A DNA stretch of 52,642 nucleotides, from NCBI GenBank assembly GCA_900752195.1, contig CAADUJ010000002.1, positions 1 to 52,642 on the forward strand, given 5' to 3'. Origin of the DNA: an uncultured Negativicutes bacterium. GTDB lineage: Bacteria > Bacillota > Negativicutes > Veillonellales > Megasphaeraceae. A program made the position numbers and the translations under genes. The notes beneath the pieces are model-generated. The model did not search any database. It was not told the DNA's origin and saw only the letters and a list, made by a program, of their open reading frames with translations. How positions within the stretch are numbered: the first letter of the stretch is position 1; each line of letters begins with the position of its first letter. Positions 25,810-33,331 of the stretch are shown here, one piece after another.

Positions 25810-27057
25810 CTATTTTTTTAAACTTGCTGCAATTGCTGCTCCCAATGAAGGCCCTCCGTCATTGACGATAACGGAAAGGAATGATTCTTTTTGCATCGTA
25901 TTACAAAGGGTATGTATGGTCGCGCCGATGCCTTCTTTCATCCCTTCAATATGACTCACAAGACTGCCTTCCATAGACAGGGCCTGCGGTGGCAACGTTT
26001 CATCACCGTACAGATGGAGCAGGATACCAAAGGCAGCGGCTCCTATCAATTGGGCAGACCTGTAAAAGATGGCTCTTCCTATCCCTCTGGCGCCCTCCAC
26101 TTCCGTGGGACTCAGTACCCCCAAAAGAGATGTTTCCACCCTTCCTGTCCCTTGTACGAGTCTATTCATGTCCTTTGTCGTCATAGCAGGTATGGCGCGT
26201 CCCAGCCAATCTTCGAGGGCATACCGGTATACGTCACTTATATAACGACCGCTCACCATTTTTTCCATCCCATGATCGCCTTTCCGTTGGGAGTTTGTAT
26301 CGACGCGAATATCCCAGCGTGTCTTAGGTACGCCAGTAAAGCCGGCAGCTTCTAAATTGACGATCATTCCCAAGGCAGATTCTTCATAGCACATGTTGAA
26401 GCCAGTGCCGCAGACGATGCCGATACGGGACGGCTGGCCTCTATATACAGCAGATAGCAAGGTCGCTGTCGTGTCATTCACAAGAGCAACGGGAATAATG
26501 TGACGAAGGCCACAGCGGCCAAGAGCCTCTTTGAGAAGAGTCATAACAGAAGTCCCTACAACACCAGGTACGGCAATTTCCTTGGACCACGACAAGAGCG
26601 TCGCATCAGAAAGGGACGTCTGTGTCACCGCAAAAGAAAAGGTAACGCCCAGCATGCACTTCTGCACCATACCGGCAGCTTCCTTGATGACCGATACCAC
26701 AAAATCAAAAAACGTATCGGCCCCTGTCTGAGCCGTCGTGTAGTCATATTCAGCAGACCGCAAGGGCCTTGTTACCATGGATTCTATGATATACCGCCCA
26801 TCGCCCCGCAACGTGATGCGTGACGCCCGTACATTGGTCCCACCGACGTCAAGTGCCATGAACGTACCGTTTTCCTTCCCCGTTGGCAATGGCGCATATG
26901 TACGCAATGCAGACAAGGAACTTTGCTTCCCGGCTAGTGCCCATTCTATATGTCTGCAAAAATTCTGTGAAATTGTTCTGACTTCATCAGGTGAAAAGCG
27001 AAAACCATTGGCTACGTCCTGCCAGTCCTTTCGTGTTCCTTGCACATCAACCACCAT
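25810..27057 (-). CDS. Hexokinase of the eukaryotic (hexokinase I/II) type
   Basis: The 415-residue protein matches the eukaryotic-type hexokinase, not the ROK or Glk glucokinases common in bacteria. In order: ALDVGGTNVRAS (phosphate 1), FSFAVTQTSLSDATLLSWSKE (sugar site), ALVNDTTATLLS with the catalytic Asp, GIVCGTGFNMCYEE (phosphate 2), and the KMVSGRYISDVYR segment. It should phosphorylate a hexose with ATP in the cytosol. The ATG follows AAGGA. It stands between the pta promoter region and the tRNA cluster. Substrate range is unknown. Confidence 0.85.
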   Translation of the reverse strand: MVVDVQGTRKDWQDVANGFRFSPDEVRTISQNFCRHIEWALAGKQSSLSALRTYAPLPTGKENGTFMALDVGGTNVRASRITLRGDGRYIIESMVTRPLRSAEYDYTTAQTGADTFFDFVVSVIKEAAGMVQKCMLGVTFSFAVTQTSLSDATLLSWSKEIAVPGVVGTSVMTLLKEALGRCGLRHIIPVALVNDTTATLLSAVYRGQPSRIGIVCGTGFNMCYEESALGMIVNLEAAGFTGVPKTRWDIRVDTNSQRKGDHGMEKMVSGRYISDVYRYALEDWLGRAIPAMTTKDMNRLVQGTGRVETSLLGVLSPTEVEGARGIGRAIFYRSAQLIGAAAFGILLHLYGDETLPPQALSMEGSLVSHIEGMKEGIGATIHTLCNTMQKESFLSVIVNDGGPSLGAAIAASLKK

Positions 27058-27091
27058 CCCATCCTTGTAGATACACCTTTTTTAGTAAAAA

Positions 27092-27122
27092 AAAGACAAC
27101 CATCGCGAAGATGATTGTCTTT
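27092..27122 (-). terminator. Terminator of the six-tRNA operon
   Basis: Arms 27092-27104 and 27110-27122 pair with one mismatch around GCGAA, followed on the minus strand by a T run. Confidence 0.88.
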
Positions 27123-27125
27123 ATC

Positions 27126-27201
27126 TGGTGGGCGATAACGGGCTTGAACCGCTGACATCCTGCTTGTAAGGCAGGCGCTCTCCCAGCTGAGCTAATCGCC
27201 C
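27126..27201 (-). tRNA. tRNA-Val (anticodon TAC)
   Basis: Complete cloverleaf with encoded CCA; anticodon stem CCTGC/GCAGG encloses CTTACAA. Last gene of the six-tRNA operon. Confidence 0.95.
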
Positions 27202-27206
27202 ATAAA

Positions 27207-27281
27207 TGGTGACCCCTGCGGGATTTGAACCCACGTTCTCGCCGTGAAAGGGCGGTGTCTTAACCACTTGACCAAGGGGCC
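27207..27281 (-). tRNA. tRNA-Glu (anticodon TTC)
   Basis: Complete cloverleaf with encoded CCA; the anticodon loop is CTTTCAC. The outermost pair of the anticodon stem appears as C-A rather than the usual C-G. Confidence 0.94.
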
Positions 27282-27299
27282 ATGTTATGGAAAATGTTA

Positions 27300-27375
27300 T
27301 GGTGATCCACCCGAGATTCGAACTCGGGACACCCTGATTAAAAGTCAGGTGCTCTGCCAACTGAGCTAGTGGATC
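27300..27375 (-). tRNA. tRNA-Lys (anticodon TTT)
   Basis: Complete cloverleaf with encoded CCA; stem CCTGA/TCAGG encloses CTTTTAA. Confidence 0.95.
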
Positions 27376-27383
27376 AAAAAATA

Positions 27384-27457
27384 TGGCAGGGGTAGCTGGA
27401 TTCGAACCAACGATGACGGAGTCAGAGTCCGTTGCCTTACCGCTTGGCGATACCCCT
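27384..27457 (-). tRNA. tRNA-Gln (anticodon CTG)
   Basis: Complete cloverleaf with encoded CCA; stem ACGGA/TCCGT encloses CTCTGAC, giving anticodon CTG for CAG codons. Confidence 0.92.
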
Positions 27458-27460
27458 GTA

Positions 27461-27536
27461 TGGCTCCTCAAGTAGGACTCGAACCTACGACAAATCGGTT
27501 AACAGCCGATTGCTCTACCGACTGAGCTATTGAGGA
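27461..27536 (-). tRNA. tRNA-Asn (anticodon GTT)
   Basis: Complete cloverleaf with encoded CCA; stem ATCGG/CCGAT encloses CTGTTAA. Confidence 0.95.
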
Positions 27537-27541
27537 ATAAA

Positions 27542-27616
27542 TGGAGCGGAAAACGAGGCTCGAACTCGCGACCCCCACCTTGGCAAGGTGGTGCTCTACC
27601 ACTGAGCTACTTCCGC
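27542..27616 (-). tRNA. tRNA-Gly (anticodon GCC)
   Basis: Complete cloverleaf with encoded CCA; stem CCACC/GGTGG encloses TTGCCAA. First gene of the operon. Confidence 0.95.
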
Positions 27617-27658
27617 ATGTCTCATCATTTCAGTCGCTTATCAACTGACGACTTAATC

Positions 27659-27687
27659 AGTTTACCATATTATCTTCATCTTGTCAA
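27659..27687 (-). promoter_or_regulatory. Promoter of the tRNA operon
   Basis: On the minus strand TTGACA (27682-27687) and TAAACT (27659-27664) are 17 bases apart, about 40 bases before tRNA-Gly. Confidence 0.75.
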
Positions 27688-27816
27688 CAACTTTTTTCTT
27701 TTTAATTTCTCCGTTGTTGCCAGGCGTTCCCAGAACGCTTAATCATAATATCAAATTCCCGTCTATATGTCAACTGATTTTTTACAAAAATTTTCATCAA
27801 TTCTACACAATGAAAG

Positions 27817-27851
27817 AAAGAGGGCTCTACCAGAACGGATATGCCCTCTTT
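27817..27851 (-). terminator. Terminator after the larC fragment
   Basis: AAAGAGGGC (27817-27825) pairs with GCCCTCTTT (27843-27851); a T-rich tract follows on the minus strand. It lies about 40 bases after the larC stop. Confidence 0.75.
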
Positions 27852-27892
27852 TACATATATGCAGGACCTCATATGTTGCATTCCCGAAAGGC

Positions 27893-28744
27893 TTATACCA
27901 TATCGCCGATAAAGCCTCGTAACACGTTAGGTATCGTTAAGTCCTTCGTTCCGGCGCCATAGGCCGTCGTATGATGAATGAATTCAGCCGGCCGCGTTCC
28001 TACATAAGAAGCTAACGTCTTTACCAGGGCTGCCCCCGTCGGCGTCACGAGTTCGCCTTGTATATCCGTGTCGTAGCAAGGAATACCGCTTAACAGTTGT
28101 GCCGTCGCAGGTGCAGGAACAGGCATAACTCCATGGGCACATTGAACAAACCCTGTACCCGTATGGATTGGCGATGCTAATACTCGTTCAATACCGGCAT
28201 ATTCCAATGCCCACACCGTACCTACAATGTCTAAGATACAATCGATAGCCCCCACTTCATGAAAATGAACGGATTCGACTGGCACGCCGTGAACATGGGC
28301 TTCCGCTTCACCTAACGCCTGAAATACTGCAAGAGACGTCGTCTTCACCTTTTCCGATAAAGGAGAGGACGTGATGATTTCCCTGATTTCTTTCAGGCCC
28401 CGATGATGATGGACATGGTGATGACCTGCTGTATCGACTGCGCCATGATGGGCGTGTGCATGATGTTCATCGGCATCGTGATGATGGTGATCGTGATGCC
28501 CATCATCATGGTGGTCATGATGGTGGTCATGATGGTGCCGTTCTTCTTCCTCTAAGATTACATTATAATGCGTCGCTTCAATGCCACACTTATTGACCGG
28601 TTCATGAAGCAACCGGTACCCCGAAAGGCCCAGAGACTTCATGGCTTCAGAAAAAGCATCAAAAGGTACGCCACCGTCAAGGAGCATCCCGACAAACATG
28701 TTTCCGCTGATTCCAGAAAAGCAATCTAAATACAGTGTTTTCAT
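27893..28744 (-). CDS. larC: LarC N-terminal-half protein (nickel insertion for pincer cofactor), no C-terminal half
   Basis: The 283-residue protein matches the first half of LarC, the nickel-inserting enzyme of the nickel-pincer cofactor of lactate racemase: YLDCFSGISGNMFVGMLLD at the start, SVHFHEVGAIDCILDIVG, and the PNVLRGFIGD end. Residues 70-114 are extremely His-rich (about 25 His), a likely nickel store. LarC normally continues with a second domain, sometimes joined by ribosomal frameshifting. Here only about 40 bases separate the stop from a terminator, so that half is absent. No larA, larB or larE is in the window. The ATG follows GGGGAG; the CobT-like gene is 13 bases upstream. 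Confidence 0.85.
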   Translation of the reverse strand: MKTLYLDCFSGISGNMFVGMLLDGGVPFDAFSEAMKSLGLSGYRLLHEPVNKCGIEATHYNVILEEEERHHHDHHHDHHDDGHHDHHHHDADEHHAHAHHGAVDTAGHHHVHHHRGLKEIREIITSSPLSEKVKTTSLAVFQALGEAEAHVHGVPVESVHFHEVGAIDCILDIVGTVWALEYAGIERVLASPIHTGTGFVQCAHGVMPVPAPATAQLLSGIPCYDTDIQGELVTPTGAALVKTLASYVGTRPAEFIHHTTAYGAGTKDLTIPNVLRGFIGDMV

Positions 28745-28757
28745 AGCCTATCTCCCC

Positions 28758-29750
28758 TTACATATGCTGATTCAATAACTCAATAGCCGCATCGACGACA
28801 GAAAGTCCTAAAACGGCACCTACACCTTGATCTTCTTTAATCGCACCGGAAAGGCAAGGCTTGCGATGTAAATACGACAGCTGCATTTGGTGAACTGGTT
28901 CTGCATACACTGCCGACGGAAAACAGTATCCCATAACACGCGCATTAAGGGTCCGTGCCAGAAGCACGGCTGCACCAGTAACAGCATTGTCAAAGACGAG
29001 AGGAATCTGGCGTTGGGCACAAGAAAGGGCAAAACCAACCATACCGGCTATATCGGGCGATCCAGCCCGCTGCAAGAGATCCATAGGATCCTGACTATGG
29101 AGATTATGCGTACGAAGCAGCGCACTGAGCCGTTTCATCTGATTCCGTTCCTGCAAAGATCCATCAAGAGCAGCCAGCCGTTCTTGATAAAAGGCAACAG
29201 TCAGGATAAATGCCGTCAAAAGGGCTCGTTCACCGACATTGCCCATGGCAAGGGCCGTATATCCTTCATCAGCCAGTTGTTGACCAATCTGGATGCCGCT
29301 GAAAAGAGCATCTAACATTTCATCTTCCGTCATAGCTGATGCAATACCAACGTAATGACTGCCATGCATGACTTTAAGATTCTGCACGCCTTCTGATTCA
29401 GGAATGTCTTCTTCAAGGCCCATATCGAGAAGTAAAACACCGGCGTTCACTTCATGCGCTACTTTGTTGACGATGCCTCTGCCCGTTGCGATTTCCAACG
29501 CATCAGCCTTACTATTTTTCCCTTTCGTCACATTTTCTCCTCCATCGATAGCGTGATCACCGGCAAAGAGGACGACTGCTTTCTTTGCTACCTTTGGCTT
29601 TGTCGTACCATAAACAGCTGCAAGGCGCCATGCCATAGCCGTCAGCGCCGGGTCCGCTCCGAGAGCCTCTAATTTTTGTTGGCATACGCTGCCTACATCA
29701 GCATTGACGGGACGTATATAGGAAATAAACTGTTGTAATTCTGCATCCAT
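28758..29750 (-). CDS. Degenerate CobT paralogue (possible ArsB-type subunit)
   Basis: The 330-residue protein aligns with CobT along its length but lacks key sites. The phosphate loop GEMGIGNTT of the family reads GNVGERALL, the IDGF segment reads FDNAV, and the catalytic glutamate position in the final GEGTGA motif is Q308 (EDQGVGA). The GADPALTAMAWRLA and FAGDHAIDGG segments keep the fold. In Sporomusa and Veillonella two CobT homologues, ArsA and ArsB, act together to attach phenolic bases to cobamides; this protein and the CobT at 2634 could be such a pair (inference). The ATG at 29750 follows GAGGAG by six bases. Confidence 0.75.
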   Translation of the reverse strand: MDAELQQFISYIRPVNADVGSVCQQKLEALGADPALTAMAWRLAAVYGTTKPKVAKKAVVLFAGDHAIDGGENVTKGKNSKADALEIATGRGIVNKVAHEVNAGVLLLDMGLEEDIPESEGVQNLKVMHGSHYVGIASAMTEDEMLDALFSGIQIGQQLADEGYTALAMGNVGERALLTAFILTVAFYQERLAALDGSLQERNQMKRLSALLRTHNLHSQDPMDLLQRAGSPDIAGMVGFALSCAQRQIPLVFDNAVTGAAVLLARTLNARVMGYCFPSAVYAEPVHQMQLSYLHRKPCLSGAIKEDQGVGAVLGLSVVDAAIELLNQHM

Positions 29751-29780
29751 ACGATTCTCCTCTTCCATGAGTATATCTAC

Positions 29781-30698
29781 TTAGTTATGAAATACGCCTT
29801 CTCCCTTGAAAGATGGGATAAAGTCACTCGTAGCACTTTCCTTTTCCTGAACAAAGCCATCTTCAATACCACTATCAAAGAGATATTGTTCGGCTTCATC
29901 ATATTCCTCATCTGTCAAAGGACGATTGATTTCAGGATACGATGCAGCGTGCCCACAAGGAACGTATTGCCTCATGAGGCTGAACAAGACCTGTCCCTCT
30001 GAAAAGTTCTCTTTTACCCAGTCGATGACAGCCTTCGTATTGTCTATATGACCTGGCAAGATGAGATGCCGGATGATGACACCTTTTTTCAGGATTCCGT
30101 CATCATCCAATTCATACGGTCCTACTTGATCGTACATGGAAAGAATGGCCTTTGTCGCAACGGCAGGATAATCAAATGCCCCGCTATAGCGCCGTGCCAT
30201 GGAGCTATCCATGTACTTCAGATCAGGCAAATAAATCTGTATTTTCCCTTTTAACGCCGCCAACGCTTCCTGCGACTCATAGCCGCCACAATTATAGACA
30301 ACCGGTATGGGAAGCGGCTCCTGCAGGCTTTCTACGACGGCCCGCAAATAAGGGGTTGCCGTAACGAGATTGATATTATGGGCGCCTTGTGCAATGAGCT
30401 CTCCATAGATTTGGCGGAGTCTGTCGACAGATACACCATACCCAACGCCATCCGTACTGATTTCACTATTTTGGCAAAAACAGCACCGCAGGTTACAGCT
30501 AGAAAAAAATACTGTCCCAGACCCTTTCGTACCACTGATACAAGGTTCCTCCCATCGGTGTAGTGCAGCTCGTGCCAGTACGGGCTCAAAAGGAGCGTGA
30601 CAATACCCTGGAATGGCTACATCTATTTTCGGCCCCTTTTGCGGTCGTTTCGCGTGGCACTGCCGCGGACAATCGTCACAGCGTGTTACCGTATCCAT
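29781..30698 (-). CDS. Radical SAM protein, pyruvate formate-lyase-activating-like (COG1313 type)
   Basis: The 305-residue protein starts with a cysteine-rich segment (CDDCPRQCHAKR), then the radical SAM cluster motif CNLRCCFCQN near residue 77, and a TIM-barrel continuing to about residue 250. This resembles the putative PFL-activating group, whose true substrates are mostly unknown. GGAGG lies six bases before the ATG at 30698. It is first in a possible three-gene transcript with the CobT paralogue and larC; the gaps are short (30 and 13 bases). No glycyl-radical enzyme gene is adjacent. Confidence 0.83.
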   Translation of the reverse strand: MDTVTRCDDCPRQCHAKRPQKGPKIDVAIPGYCHAPFEPVLARAALHRWEEPCISGTKGSGTVFFSSCNLRCCFCQNSEISTDGVGYGVSVDRLRQIYGELIAQGAHNINLVTATPYLRAVVESLQEPLPIPVVYNCGGYESQEALAALKGKIQIYLPDLKYMDSSMARRYSGAFDYPAVATKAILSMYDQVGPYELDDDGILKKGVIIRHLILPGHIDNTKAVIDWVKENFSEGQVLFSLMRQYVPCGHAASYPEINRPLTDEEYDEAEQYLFDSGIEDGFVQEKESATSDFIPSFKGEGVFHN

Positions 30699-30803
30699 CG
30701 TATTCCTCCATTTCAAAATACTTCGTATGGACTATTATACCACACAAGAAACAATCGGGCAGGAAAGAGAACGCGATTCTTCTTATCCAATTCATTCAAA
30801 AAA

Positions 30804-30830
30804 AAGACCTGCATCAACGATGCAGGTCTT
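30804..30830 (-). terminator. Terminator of cstA
   Basis: Perfect 12-bp stem (30804-30815 with 30819-30830), three-base loop, eight T on the minus strand. Confidence 0.92.
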
Positions 30831-30841
30831 ACCAGTCAGAA

Positions 30842-32728
30842 TTACTGCTGCGGGCGGAATTCTTTGCAAGTCAATTCAGCAAAACGTTTTGCTTGCGGAT
30901 CTGTTGCAACGAGTTCCTGAAGTTTCTTAAAGGCTTCTGCTTCAACAGTAGCCGTTGTGGCATCGCTTCTAGGAACAGTCTTGGAAAGTTCGAAGCACTT
31001 CCGAAGAGAACCAATAGATACGATGACAACGAGGACCAGCATGATAGCCGAAACGACGAGCAGGAGCATCTTACCAGTCCGGGCATACGATGCCATGTTG
31101 AGGAAGTCAGCCCAGAAGATAACGACGGTAAGGAATGCCCAAGGGAGGCCCGTAACCCAAACGTAACGAGCTTTGCCCAAACTGCAGATAACAACCGAAG
31201 AAATAGCTAAGGTAATGATAGCCAACAACTGGTTCGATACACCGAAAATCGGCCAGATGACGGACAAGTTATTCTGCAAGAGGATATAGCCCCATGCGCC
31301 AGAAATCAAAGCCGATGCAATGACAGAGCCCGGAGTCCAGTGGGGATCGCCGAACTTAGTCCATACGCGGCCGATAAGTTCCTGAAGCATGTAACGGCCA
31401 ACACGAGTACCAGCATCGATAATGGTCATGATGAAGAGAGCTTCAAACATGATGCAGAAATGATACCAGTAGTTCATGAGATGATCAAGACCAGGAATGT
31501 TGGAGAAGATGAATGCCATGCCGACAGCCAACGAAACAGCACCGCCCGGACGATGGGCAACGTTTTCACCAACCATTGCATTCAACTGCGGCAAATCCAC
31601 AACCTGCATGCCAAGAGCCTGGAAATGTTCTGCTGTGGAGTTGATAGCAAAGTAGTCATTCGGAATAAGAGATGTAGCAGCGATGAGAGCCATCATAGCT
31701 ACGAAAGATTCTGTAAGCATAGCACCATAGCCAACGGGGACGATGGAGCGTTCGTTCATGAGCATCTTAGGTGTCGTACCTGTAGCGATCATGGAATGGA
31801 AACCCGAAATAGCACCGCAGGCGATAGTGATGAAGATGAACGGAAGGACAGGACCTGTAATAACAGGACCGCCGCCATTGACGAACTGCGTAACAGCAGG
31901 CATCTGGATGGTCGGACCAACGACGATGACGCCGATAGCCAAGGCACCGATAGTACCAATCTTCATGTACGTGGAGAGGTAATCGCGCGGAGCCAGGAGC
32001 AACCAAACCGGAAGAGCAGCTGCAACGAAACCATAAATAATAAGAGCAATAGAAATGCCCGTTGCACTAATAGTGAACATCGGAGCCAATGTAGGCGAAG
32101 CCTGTACGGCAGGGCCAGCTACAACAGCCAATAGCGTCAACACAACACCGATAATCGTACCTTCTTTGATTTTACCAGGACGCAGGAACTGCATGTAAAT
32201 CCCGATGAAGATAGCGATAGGAATGGTCATGCCAATCGTAAAGGTACCCCAGGGGCTGTCGTGGAGGGCGTTGACAATAACAACGGCCATGCCAGCCATG
32301 GCGAGGATATTCAGGAACAATACGGCAAAAGACGTAGCCAGGCCAACATTGTCACTGATCTGTGCCTTTGCAATTTCAGCGATGGATTTACCATCATACC
32401 GCATGGAACAGAAAAGGATTACACAATCATGGACTGCACCAGCGAGAACACCACCGATAAGAATCCACAATGCGCCAGGCAAATAACCGAACTGAGCCGC
32501 AATGACAGGGCCAACGAGAGGACCTGCACCAGCGATAGCTGCAAAGTGGTGACCAAATACGACATATCTGTTAGTCGGTACATAGTCATGACCATCTTCA
32601 AAGCGGAATGCCGGCGTTACGTTGTACTGGTTAACCGTTAACACCTTGGCGCCGATAAAAGCACCATAGAAACGGTAAGCAAGTACGAGAATTAAAGCAG
32701 AAATGATTACAACAAACAAACCGTTCAT
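30842..32728 (-). CDS. cstA: CstA-family peptide/pyruvate transporter
   Basis: This integral membrane protein has about 628 residues and some 16 hydrophobic helices. It shows the CstA marks GHHFAAIAGAGPLVGPVIAAQFGY near residue 60, AGAVHDCVILFCSMRYDGKS, and the FHSMIATGTTPKM stretch. Family members import peptides or, as in BtsT and CstA of E. coli, pyruvate. The ATG at 32728 lies nine bases after AAAGGAGG; the longer frame is rejected. A 600-base AT-rich region upstream probably holds its control elements. In a lactate user a pyruvate role is attractive but inferred. Confidence 0.92.
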   Translation of the reverse strand: MNGLFVVIISALILVLAYRFYGAFIGAKVLTVNQYNVTPAFRFEDGHDYVPTNRYVVFGHHFAAIAGAGPLVGPVIAAQFGYLPGALWILIGGVLAGAVHDCVILFCSMRYDGKSIAEIAKAQISDNVGLATSFAVLFLNILAMAGMAVVIVNALHDSPWGTFTIGMTIPIAIFIGIYMQFLRPGKIKEGTIIGVVLTLLAVVAGPAVQASPTLAPMFTISATGISIALIIYGFVAAALPVWLLLAPRDYLSTYMKIGTIGALAIGVIVVGPTIQMPAVTQFVNGGGPVITGPVLPFIFITIACGAISGFHSMIATGTTPKMLMNERSIVPVGYGAMLTESFVAMMALIAATSLIPNDYFAINSTAEHFQALGMQVVDLPQLNAMVGENVAHRPGGAVSLAVGMAFIFSNIPGLDHLMNYWYHFCIMFEALFIMTIIDAGTRVGRYMLQELIGRVWTKFGDPHWTPGSVIASALISGAWGYILLQNNLSVIWPIFGVSNQLLAIITLAISSVVICSLGKARYVWVTGLPWAFLTVVIFWADFLNMASYARTGKMLLLVVSAIMLVLVVIVSIGSLRKCFELSKTVPRSDATTATVEAEAFKKLQELVATDPQAKRFAELTCKEFRPQQ

Positions 32729-33331
32729 ACTATTGAACCTCCTTTTAATTAGTAGAAAACGGCATAGCGTGTTATTCATAAAAAGCATAATTACTGTGTA
32801 ATTTCTATCATGCTATGCACATAATCCCTATAGACTACCACTTACTATATAGCTTTATGTTGAAAAATTCAAGCTGAATCACATATTTTCTTATATACTT
32901 TACAAAAAGGAATCAATTTCTATGTAACTATGTAAAGAACGCATATTGACAAGAATTCTAAAATGAAACTTTTTAACATTTTGAAAGGATATTCTTAACA
33001 TGAGATAAGTATCAGATTTATACCTTACCATTTTATCTTATTTTACTAATATATTTTTACTGATTTACACTGATATACGCAAAACGAATCAATTTCACAC
33101 ATTCCAGCATTACTTTTTTATATATGTTAACACCGTTTACCATGCCATATCCGAATTTTTACATCTCTATCCTTTCCTTTCATTAATATATTTAGCTATT
33201 TTTTGTAACTCACCTTGTTCTTCCTGAATCCACAAAGAGTGTGTAGAATTTCACAAGAAAAAGTGATATAATTTGTCAATGACATATCACTAAAGTTAAG
33301 TTAAACGTTTCATATGAAGGGAGTTTTCACA
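32729..33331. other. Long AT-rich divergent intergenic region
   Basis: About 600 bases separate cstA from the divergent dehydrogenase gene. No credible open frame or RNA gene is seen. The region is strongly AT-rich, with several poly-T tracts. Inverted repeats near 33240-33290 are listed separately. Confidence 0.7.
33240..33290 (+). promoter_or_regulatory. Promoter/operator candidates for the iron-type dehydrogenase gene
   Basis: TGTGT-N6-TCACA (33240-33255) resembles a CRP/FNR-type half-conserved site. TATAAT lies at 33267-33272. It sits within GTGATAT...ATATCAC (33263-33290), which also contains TGTCA-A-TGACA (33274-33284). The -35 is weak. This suggests a regulated promoter; the regulator is unknown. 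Confidence 0.5.

Noticed and set aside
27121..27471. Open frame of 116 codons on the minus strand across the tRNA cluster
   Set aside because: It is translation of tRNA-Gln, -Lys, -Glu and -Val genes, whose cloverleafs are complete; no ribosome site.
27780..27893. Possible frameshifted LarC second half after the larC stop
   Set aside because: Only about 110 bases remain before the tRNA promoter region and they contain a terminator; no LarC2-like sequence is visible in the other frames.
28380..28560. Simple repeat or sequencing artefact in the His-rich part of larC
   Set aside because: The frame stays open across it and is followed by conserved LarC sequence; His-rich loops occur in this family.
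31340..32134. Long plus-strand frame opposite cstA
   Set aside because: It is the antisense shadow of a well-supported membrane protein gene; composition is low in hydrophobic residues and there is no ribosome site.
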